Assembly: GCA_964476135.1 (NCBI GenBank)
Contig: CAYYYG010000036.1
Location: 1 to 11,474 of the forward strand
Origin: CAYYYG01 sp964476135
Lineage (GTDB): Bacteria > Patescibacteriota > Microgenomatia > UBA1406 > GWC2-37-13
Length of the DNA stretch: 11,474 nucleotides
Reading direction: 5' to 3'
The notes below the pieces were generated by a model. The model ran no database searches, was not told the DNA's origin, and was given only the letters and a program-made list of their open reading frames with translations. Made by a program: the position numbers and the translations under genes. Below are positions 7,158 to 11,474 of this stretch, piece after piece. The stretch's first letter is position 1, and each line of letters opens with the position of its first letter.

Positions 7158-8082
7158 AATTTCCTTTTATAATTGGCCTTGTTTTAGGGGTTGCTTCTAG
7201 AATAAATAAAGAGCTGGAATTACCTATGGACTCGGCACCTTCATACCGGTTAAATTTATCGAAAACGTAGCGGATCATAAGACCGTGCCTTGATATTATA
7301 TCGTATACTGGTAAAAAGCGTTCTTTAGAACGGTCACTGCTTCCAAAACACAGATATATGCGCGCCGCATTATTTGCCTCATCTAGTGCCGATACTGCCC
7401 TTGATAAAAAAAGCTCTATGCCCTCAGGTGTGTATGGAGGGTCGGTAAACACTGTGTCAAATTTTCCTTTTATCGAATCTGGTAGAGTAAATTTTAAATC
7501 ATGCTTTGTAGTCATAATGTCGTAATTAGCGGACATACTGTTAGATTTGAGATTTTTCAGTATGCGATCGTCTATGTCGACCACATGTATCATAGATGCT
7601 CTTCCTATTGAGGCGACAACATGGGAAGTATGGTCATCGTCACCTAAAAACAGTATTTTTTTGTTCCTTACATCTTCAAGAAAATCAAGTAGGCTGGCAC
7701 GGCGAAGTACTGTGTCTGCCGTTGCTAAAAACTGGTCGAGATCGCGATCTGCTTCCGGGCGTGTTTTCACAAAGGCAGCCGAGTCATCTGGAATAATCAA
7801 ATCTATAAGTTTTGCTTCTATTTTGTATTTATCCGGCAATAGATTTGTGAAATCGTAAACAAATTTAGCATTAATTACAGTATTAACAGAAACCGGCTCG
7901 AGATATTGCTTCAGATCATTTTTTATTTGATTGAGTGCATTTTTTGGTATACCAGACAGAGAAATCAACTCGCGGTTATCTACATTTTTTCTGCCATATA
8001 GAATATACAGAAGATCGAGTATGCGTTTTACCGGCAGTCCGGACAATTTACTTATATTTAAGATGTAATCAAAATTAAGCAT
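7129..8082 (-). CDS. bpsA: Branched-chain polyamine synthase-like aminopropyltransferase (DUF43/BpsA family)
   Basis: BpsA transfers aminopropyl groups from decarboxylated SAM to an internal nitrogen of spermidine, giving branched polyamines such as N4-bis(aminopropyl)spermidine. The 317-residue protein has an N-terminal winged-helix-like part (about 1-70), the conserved block RPEADRDLDQFLAT (108-121), a Rossmann-type methyltransferase-like fold with LFLGDDDHTS (144-153) carrying the GDDD motif, and TDPPYTPEGIELFLSR (213-228). These blocks are characteristic of DUF43 and differ from SpeE spermidine synthase. The immediate, overlapping speH supplies the donor, which strongly supports an aminopropyltransferase role. 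The acceptor and degree of branching are unknown. No Shine-Dalgarno sequence precedes the ATG at 8082; a TATAAT box lies 26 nt upstream. The family is best known from thermophiles, so its presence in this apparently reduced genome is notable. Confidence 0.88.
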   Translation of the reverse strand: MLNFDYILNISKLSGLPVKRILDLLYILYGRKNVDNRELISLSGIPKNALNQIKNDLKQYLEPVSVNTVINAKFVYDFTNLLPDKYKIEAKLIDLIIPDDSAAFVKTRPEADRDLDQFLATADTVLRRASLLDFLEDVRNKKILFLGDDDHTSHVVASIGRASMIHVVDIDDRILKNLKSNSMSANYDIMTTKHDLKFTLPDSIKGKFDTVFTDPPYTPEGIELFLSRAVSALDEANNAARIYLCFGSSDRSKERFLPVYDIISRHGLMIRYVFDKFNRYEGAESIGNSSSLFILEATPKTRPIIKGNYDESIYTAD

Positions 8083-8108
8083 CTGAAAAAAAACATCTAA
8101 GTAGTTAG

Positions 8109-8114
8109 ATTATA
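8109..8114 (-). promoter_or_regulatory. Possible -10 box for bpsA-speH
   Basis: On the - strand TATAAT is preceded by TTACTA and lies 26 nt before the bpsA ATG, so transcription would start near 8102 with a leader of about 20 nt. No clear -35 or extended -10 is present. The large inverted repeat (8122-8241) is immediately upstream. Confidence 0.4.
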
Positions 8115-8121
8115 TAGTAAA

Positions 8122-8241
8122 GATTGCTTTGGAGTGGCAGAAGAGCTGTGCCGACTTAAAAAACGATACTCGGTATTTTAACCGGTATTATTTTCTAAAT
8201 CGACACAGAATCTGCCACTCCTATTGGAGTGTCAAGCAATC
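8122..8241. repeat. Large nested inverted repeat with alternative pairing
   Basis: Three stems nest. GATTGCTT (8122-8129) pairs perfectly with AAGCAATC (8234-8241). GGAGTGGCAGA (8131-8141) pairs perfectly with TCTGCCACTCC (8211-8221). TGTGCCGA (8147-8154) pairs with TCGACACA (8200-8207) with one mismatch. The loop (8155-8199) is AT-rich. A further copy of GGAGTG at 8226-8231 can pair with CACTCC (8216-8221) around a TATT loop, which competes with the long stem. No coding frame covers it. It could be a structured RNA on either strand, a two-way transcription stop between the bpsA and lipoprotein genes, or a small mobile-element remnant. No target-site duplication is obvious. Confidence 0.75.
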
Positions 8242-8255
8242 AATCTGTGAACTAG

Positions 8256-8930
8256 TTATCGTTGTGGCCCCACATAGACCCAGCCATTTGGGGTGCATTG
8301 GCTTTCGTCGCCGGGCAGCATAACATAGCACTGTCGTGTGGTATTTGGGTTGCCAGCATTGATAGCGTATTGGCTTACGCACGTACAATTTGCGTTTCCT
8401 TCCACCGGTTGTTGTACAACCGGCTGAAGGGGGAAAGCCTCGACCTGTAGCTGCGGCACTGCAGTTGGCGGCACTACTGCCGTTGGCTGCAAAACGATTA
8501 CTTCAGCTTGAGGTGGAAGAGGCTGCATGGTTGGAATAGCATCGCTCCCAGCAAGCTCTACGAAGCCCTGAATCAGATTCGGCGCTGAGGGCGTTACTGC
8601 TGGAGGGATCGCCTCATACACGCGTGCGCCTTGTTGGCCGTTACCCCATTCGGGTGTTGTGAGCTGGTTTGACGCCCAATTGCCGTCTTTGCCTGGCCAT
8701 TGTGCGCCTACGCTGTTACTCCATTGGCCACCATTGAACTCGGGAACAACAAGCGTCGCGACTGCGCCATTAACTTGGCCGGCGCCGCCGGATCCTCCCC
8801 AGCCGGAACCTCCCTGCTGATCGGATTGAGCGTGTGCCGAACCGTTGCACCCTGTGATTACAAGGATGCAACCTGCCAACAGTAAATTGTAAGCTGTGGC
8901 AGTGAGCATAAAACCACGTCTGCTTTTCAT
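8256..8930 (-). CDS. Unrecognised lipoprotein, Gly/Trp-rich then Pro/Gln/Val-rich
   Basis: The 224-residue protein begins MKSRR followed by a hydrophobic stretch. It contains two possible lipobox sites, LLAGC (Cys21) and VITGC (Cys28), and a possible signal peptidase I site after SAHA (about 34), so it is exported and probably lipid-anchored. The exported part is low complexity: Gly/Ser/Trp-rich with recurring Trp-Gly and Asn (about 39-100), then a Pro/Val/Gln linker (about 108-178), then a short C-terminal piece with four cysteines (182, 184, 201, 212) that could form two disulfides. The start at 8930 is chosen because AAGGAG (8942-8937) lies 6 nt upstream. It follows the membrane protein gene by 14 nt. 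GC content is clearly above its neighbours. No known family is recognised; a surface or envelope role is inferred. Confidence 0.72.
   Translation of the reverse strand: MKSRRGFMLTATAYNLLLAGCILVITGCNGSAHAQSDQQGGSGWGGSGGAGQVNGAVATLVVPEFNGGQWSNSVGAQWPGKDGNWASNQLTTPEWGNGQQGARVYEAIPPAVTPSAPNLIQGFVELAGSDAIPTMQPLPPQAEVIVLQPTAVVPPTAVPQLQVEAFPLQPVVQQPVEGNANCTCVSQYAINAGNPNTTRQCYVMLPGDESQCTPNGWVYVGPQR
8405..8423. repeat. Perfect palindrome within the lipoprotein gene
   Basis: CCGGTTGT (8405-8412) and ACAACCGG (8416-8423) are perfect 8-bp arms around TGT. It lies in codons for the QPVVQQPV stretch, so it may result from the repeated Gln-Pro-Val codons rather than be a site. Confidence 0.5.
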
Positions 8931-8936
8931 TGTAGT

Positions 8937-8942
8937 CTCCTT
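8937..8942 (-). promoter_or_regulatory. Shine-Dalgarno site deciding the lipoprotein start
   Basis: AAGGAG lies 6 nt before the ATG at 8930 and just after the stop of the membrane protein gene. It favours 8930 over the upstream in-frame ATG at 8954, which would lie inside the preceding gene. Confidence 0.75.
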
Positions 8943-8944
8943 AG

Positions 8945-9691
8945 TTAGAACCAATTGATCGACGGAATGATTGGTGCACCGGTGTATGCACTATAGATCG
9001 CACGCGCGATCATAATGCCGACACCGAATAGTACCCAAGATGCAGTGGTACCGATATTTTTTTCGGCTTCTTCATGCAAAAACTCCGGCATGATAGTAAG
9101 GCCGATAATGATACCGAGACCGCCTAAAGCGATGAAGATTCCAGCCCCGAAGAGCTGGTAGAAAAACCGCGACCAGAAAATGCTGGGCAGATCTGCCATG
9201 TTAAGCCCCGAGATGTCGGGGACGACGATTGGCATCGCCACCCCCATAACCTCGGCACAGACCAGCAACAGAATGGTGATCAGTTTCATCGTTTCCATTT
9301 TGTTGAGTCCGTTACGAAAGTTGATCCCAGTCCACATCATTTTCTGCAAAAGATCAACGACGAGCGCTAAAATAAACCCGATCGCGGGTGACATTGTCGC
9401 CGTTGAACCGGAAAAAATCGCGGGAATGAAAGCCAGACTATTTGAAAGCAAATCGTATTTGGCCCACTGCACGGCCCCTGATACGATCGCAAGAATGGCT
9501 GCCATCCCTGGCTTGATATTGAATAGGCCTTGGCCTGACTGAAGTTGCATTTTTAAACCTCCTTGAGATACTCCGCCCCCTGGCGGACCTTGATTGACTA
9601 CTGGCGGCGGCTTCGGTTGCCCGTCACCGCCTGGCGGTTTTTGCTGCGGAATTGGTACTGCGCCCGGAATTTTGGGCATTTCAAAAGACAT
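8945..9691 (-). CDS. Unrecognised membrane protein with Pro/Gly-rich N-terminus
   Basis: The 248-residue protein starts with a Pro/Gly-rich, Gln-containing tail (about 6-45) that should be disordered. About five hydrophobic segments follow (roughly 62-80, 86-115, 136-156, 176-200 and 216-236). Between the fourth and fifth is a charged loop MPEFLHEEAEKN. It has no cleavable signal peptide and matches no transporter or enzyme that I recognise. A strong AAGGAGG (9702-9696) stands 4 nt before the ATG. The lipoprotein gene follows after 14 nt, so the two are one operon and may form an envelope complex. Secretion- or conjugation-type membrane proteins can have similar layouts, but no motif supports naming one. 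Confidence 0.72.
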   Translation of the reverse strand: MSFEMPKIPGAVPIPQQKPPGGDGQPKPPPVVNQGPPGGGVSQGGLKMQLQSGQGLFNIKPGMAAILAIVSGAVQWAKYDLLSNSLAFIPAIFSGSTATMSPAIGFILALVVDLLQKMMWTGINFRNGLNKMETMKLITILLLVCAEVMGVAMPIVVPDISGLNMADLPSIFWSRFFYQLFGAGIFIALGGLGIIIGLTIMPEFLHEEAEKNIGTTASWVLFGVGIMIARAIYSAYTGAPIIPSINWF

Positions 9692-9830
9692 AACTCCTCC
9701 TTTTCACAGATTGATTATCAATGTTCGACTCTCCAATAACAGTATTATATAACAAAAAATATAAATATGTATATTATACGTAAAATGTTGTATAATACGA
9801 TTTACTTTTTAATATTTATATTTACTAAAT
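9692..9830. promoter_or_regulatory. Divergent AT-rich promoter region
   Basis: The region separates two divergent genes. On the - strand TATAAT (9749-9744) would start the membrane protein transcript about 45 nt before its ATG. A second TATAAT is at 9778-9773. On the + strand TATAAT (9791-9796) lies 34 nt before the 9831 ATG. A perfect inverted repeat, ATTGAT-T-ATCAAT (9710-9722), lies in the leader of the - strand operon just before its Shine-Dalgarno site and could be an operator. No good -35 elements are seen. Confidence 0.45.
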
Positions 9831-10712
9831 ATGAAAGACCAGCAACCACGAGACGTTAGACCGGAAGATGTTAAAAGAGGCGATGCCGCATTAGCCGCAA
9901 TGATGAAAGCGGGTTATTATCGTGCGAGAAATTTGTTTAGTGGTTATGGTGAAGCGATAAACAGCGGCAACCCTGATAATGTTCATTTAAGCGACGCATA
10001 TGCTGAGCAAGAACGGCAAGCGGTAGAAGAATTAAACGCCATGTTGGAAGGTAACGATTCAGCGCCTGCGCAGATCGCAAGATATGTTAGCCATACGGTA
10101 TTACCAGCAGTTGACAGATTCGCCAATGAAAATAAATTTGGAAAAAAAATGGGTGACATCGGAATTAGCATATTAGAAAAACCCTTGATAAATGCAGTTG
10201 TATATGCAAATAAGCAGCTAAATAGAGCGAAAGGAAACCAACGCATTCAAGATATTATTGCCGGCATCGGTAAGCCGCGCGGATACGTGCAGGAAATGAG
10301 AAACAAAGAACAGGCCGGTGAGCAAAGCGAGAGCGGACCAGAAGAGTACGTGTATCCTACTAAAATCATATACACCGATGAATCAGGACAAACTTATGAG
10401 ATGAACATGGAATTATCTGGTGCGGAAGCCGGGTCGTTTATAGAGATGGGTTTGCGTGTCGAGCAGCAAAGGGATGGGTCGCTTGTGGTTCATGGCACAC
10501 CTGCCGACGCCACAGTGCTTCGATGCTATGCCGTAATAAGAGAAAATATATTCAGAAATTTCGACGAAGTGAACCAGACGGTAACATTGCCAATCAGCTC
10601 CGGTCCAAAAGGGACTCGAACGGAGGATGTACCATTTACAGTGGGTGACATTCTGGAAATGCAGTCACATGGCCTCCGATATGACCCGAAACAGCATATA
10701 TTCGTCAAATAA
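9831..10712 (+). CDS. Unrecognised soluble 293-residue protein
   Basis: I do not recognise this protein. It has no signal peptide or transmembrane helix. The N-terminal half (about 1-160) is charged and probably helical, with Ala/Glu/Arg-rich stretches. A Gln/Glu/Ser linker lies near 158-172. The C-terminal part (about 173-293) looks beta-rich, with YVYPTKIIYTDESGQTYEM and a GDILEMQSHGLRYDP segment. There is no Shine-Dalgarno sequence before the ATG at 9831, unlike its neighbours on both sides; a TATAAT box is 34 nt upstream. It is divergent from the membrane protein operon and is followed after 159 nt by the small acidic gene pair. A cytoplasmic location is inferred from the lack of export signals. 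Confidence 0.7.
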   Translation: MKDQQPRDVRPEDVKRGDAALAAMMKAGYYRARNLFSGYGEAINSGNPDNVHLSDAYAEQERQAVEELNAMLEGNDSAPAQIARYVSHTVLPAVDRFANENKFGKKMGDIGISILEKPLINAVVYANKQLNRAKGNQRIQDIIAGIGKPRGYVQEMRNKEQAGEQSESGPEEYVYPTKIIYTDESGQTYEMNMELSGAEAGSFIEMGLRVEQQRDGSLVVHGTPADATVLRCYAVIRENIFRNFDEVNQTVTLPISSGPKGTRTEDVPFTVGDILEMQSHGLRYDPKQHIFVK

Positions 10713-10716
10713 ATGC

Positions 10717-10821
10717 GCACCTTGACAATTATTTTATAGGGAGCACATACTGAGGAAGACACTGTTCTATGATTTGCGCTGTCAAAGTGCAAACCACGGA
10801 GTATGTCTTTGTCTTACTCAG
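10717..10821. repeat. Interleaved inverted repeats between genes
   Basis: Two inverted repeats interlock. GCACCTTGACA (10717-10727) matches TGTCAAAGTGC (10780-10790) at 10 of 11 positions. CTGAGGAAGACA (10750-10761) matches TGTCTTACTCAG (10810-10821) at 11 of 12. A third pair, ACATACT (10745-10751) with AGTATGT (10800-10806), overlaps the second and excludes it. The A-B-A'-B' order is that of a pseudoknot in RNA, or of paired sites in DNA. The first arm contains the TTGACA of the promoter. Confidence 0.6.
10722..10751 (+). promoter_or_regulatory. Sigma-70-like promoter for the acidic gene pair
   Basis: A perfect TTGACA (10722-10727) stands 18 nt before CATACT (10746-10751), which matches TATAAT at 4 of 6 positions. 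Transcription would start near 10758 and leave a leader of about 114 nt. Both boxes lie within arms of the inverted repeats, so a repressor binding there could block it. Confidence 0.5.
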
Positions 10822-10858
10822 TTCCCCTCCCTGTAATATGCTTCAGTTATTTTTGATC

Positions 10859-10864
10859 AAGGAG
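10859..10864 (+). promoter_or_regulatory. Shine-Dalgarno site of the first acidic gene
   Basis: AAGGAG lies 7 nt before the ATG at 10872, a strong and well-spaced site. Confidence 0.75.
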
Positions 10865-10871
10865 ACGAATT

Positions 10872-11162
10872 ATGTCACAAAAAATCACGGTAAGAGACCA
10901 AGAAATTCCAGAGATCCAATGGCCCAAAAAACTCTTCGAAATCCTCGAGGAGTACTCATTAAAAGCTGGATCATGGACATTACTCGATGACGAAACATTG
11001 GAGTTGCTTGTCGGACTCAGCGATGTCTTTGCCAACGAGAATGAGGTCTGGGTTGTTGAACTCAAAAATGGCGTTTATAACCTCTATGTTCCAGATGAGG
11101 CTTTCTGGATCGAGTGGGACAAGCAGTTTGATGCGTTAGCTGCGCAATGCGTTTCTAAGTAA
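10872..11162 (+). CDS. Unrecognised small acidic protein, paralogue A
   Basis: The 96-residue protein is clearly acidic (about 19 Asp/Glu against 8 Lys/Arg) and has no export signal. It is a paralogue of the next gene. Shared landmarks are ITV (5-7), a Trp at 17, a Gly-x-Trp-Thr-x-x-Asp-Asp block (33-40), a Leu-rich segment, and a C-terminal NGVYNLY. After that shared core it has an extra tail of about 22 residues (AFWIEWDKQFDALAAQC) that the partner lacks. It has a strong Shine-Dalgarno site and its own upstream promoter. I do not recognise the family. Small acidic tandem paralogues of this kind could be inhibitors, DNA mimics, immunity-type or structural accessory proteins, but no evidence selects one. 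Confidence 0.72.
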   Translation: MSQKITVRDQEIPEIQWPKKLFEILEEYSLKAGSWTLLDDETLELLVGLSDVFANENEVWVVELKNGVYNLYVPDEAFWIEWDKQFDALAAQCVSK

Positions 11163-11163
11163 G

Positions 11164-11168
11164 AGGAG
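11164..11168 (+). promoter_or_regulatory. Shine-Dalgarno site of the second acidic gene
   Basis: AGGAG lies 8 nt before the ATG at 11177 and begins within 2 nt of the preceding TAA stop, so translation of the pair is probably linked. Confidence 0.7.
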
Positions 11169-11176
11169 AATAAAAC

Positions 11177-11398
11177 ATGTTACCTACAATCACCGTGAAA
11201 GGTGAACCTTCGCAATTGGCATGGTCAACAGACATCGTGGCCGGCATCTTGGGCTATGGACTTCAGCCAGGAGATTGGACACCCATCGATGATGACTTGA
11301 TTGTGCTATTGATTGATCTCGACCCAGAATTTGCAGAATACGACTGGAACATCGAGTTTGTTAATGGTGTTTACAATTTATACTTGTGTAACGACTAA
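11177..11398 (+). CDS. Unrecognised small acidic protein, paralogue B
   Basis: The 73-residue protein is strongly acidic (about 13 Asp/Glu and a single Lys, no Arg). It aligns with paralogue A over nearly its whole length with about one gap near the N-terminus and a small one near the C-terminus: ITV (5-7), Trp16, GDWTPIDDD (32-40), the LLIDLD segment and NGVYNLY. It starts 14 nt after the first gene's stop, so the two form an operon made by tandem duplication and divergence. It has no transmembrane segment or signal peptide. A long hairpin follows 22 nt after the stop. Function unknown. Confidence 0.7.
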   Translation: MLPTITVKGEPSQLAWSTDIVAGILGYGLQPGDWTPIDDDLIVLLIDLDPEFAEYDWNIEFVNGVYNLYLCND

Positions 11399-11420
11399 AC
11401 ATATTTAGGGAGGGGATCGT

Positions 11421-11462
11421 GTGTCGAGCCGGATGATGATTTTTATCATCCGCGCTCGGCAC
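11421..11462 (+). terminator. Long hairpin after the acidic gene pair, terminator-like
   Basis: GTGTCGAGC (11421-11429) pairs with GCTCGGCAC (11454-11462), and CGGATGAT (11430-11437) pairs with ATCATCCG (11445-11452). This gives 17 bp with one G-T pair and one bulged C (11453). The loop is GATTTTT. It is placed correctly to end the operon, but the 12 bases that follow in the window contain no T tract, so it may be an mRNA-stabilising or regulatory hairpin instead. Confidence 0.55.
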
Positions 11463-11474
11463 TGACCCTAAGCT

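Noticed and set aside
7547..7858. 103-residue + strand open frame inside bpsA
   Set aside because: It is antisense to the conserved DUF43 blocks, with Ser/Arg-rich shadow-type composition.
8223..8236. TATTGGAGTGTCAA resembles TATTGGAGAGTCGA on the - strand at 9738-9725
   Set aside because: Only two copies with two mismatches in 14 bases; too weak to call a motif from this window alone.
8129..8323. Small + strand open frame through the inverted repeat
   Set aside because: It overlaps the structured repeat and the end of the lipoprotein gene, with no ribosome site and no protein-like composition.
9180..9542. 120-residue + strand open frame inside the membrane protein gene
   Set aside because: It is antisense to a gene with a strong ribosome site and coherent membrane helices; it looks like a shadow frame.
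10713..10871. Possible integron attC-like site because of paired inverted repeats
   Set aside because: No GTTRRRY/RYYYAAC core sites are seen in the right places and no integrase is present.
1..11474. CRISPR array or rRNA genes
   Set aside because: No regularly spaced direct repeats and no rRNA-like conserved stretches were found; the only RNA gene is the tRNA.

Overview
The window looks like a piece of a small, reduced bacterial genome of the Candidate Phyla Radiation (Patescibacteria) type. Three things suggest this: a 435-residue UvrC without the C-terminal helix-hairpin-helix region, a DNA polymerase I reduced to about its polymerase domain, and tightly packed operons. UGA acts as a stop (it ends the first gene in an ATGA overlap), so the code is not one in which UGA encodes glycine. 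The lineage below that level cannot be fixed from the sequence. Ten N bases (6827-6836) mark a scaffold gap inside the 3' part of speH.

Left part, + strand (1-4485): a membrane-anchored transglutaminase-like protein (5' end outside the window), uvrC overlapping it by 4 nt, secG, and a family 5 solute-binding protein with an N-terminal membrane anchor. tRNA-Leu(GAG) follows. The proteins serve the cell surface, DNA repair, secretion and peptide capture. No permease or ATPase for the binding protein is present.

Middle part, - strand (4489-8241): exonuclease-less polA ends 3 nt from the tRNA. Next come an unrecognised His-rich protein and a bpsA-speH pair. SpeH makes decarboxylated SAM, and the DUF43/BpsA-family enzyme should transfer aminopropyl groups from it to a polyamine. 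The pair therefore looks like a two-gene module for making branched polyamines, probably from imported polyamine because no spermidine synthase is visible here. Upstream of bpsA lies a 120-nt nested inverted repeat with two mutually exclusive pairings.

Right part (8256-11474) holds only unrecognised genes: a - strand pair coding a Pro/Gly-rich multi-spanning membrane protein and a lipoprotein, a + strand 293-residue soluble protein, an intergenic region with interleaved inverted repeats and a promoter, and two tandem paralogous small acidic proteins ending in a strong hairpin. Four of these five genes have good Shine-Dalgarno sequences. In the left and middle parts several genes instead have a TATAAT box only 6-10 nt before the start codon, most clearly polA and secG, which suggests leaderless or nearly leaderless mRNAs. 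The change in translation signals, and the higher GC of the lipoprotein gene, suggest that the right part is an accessory segment.
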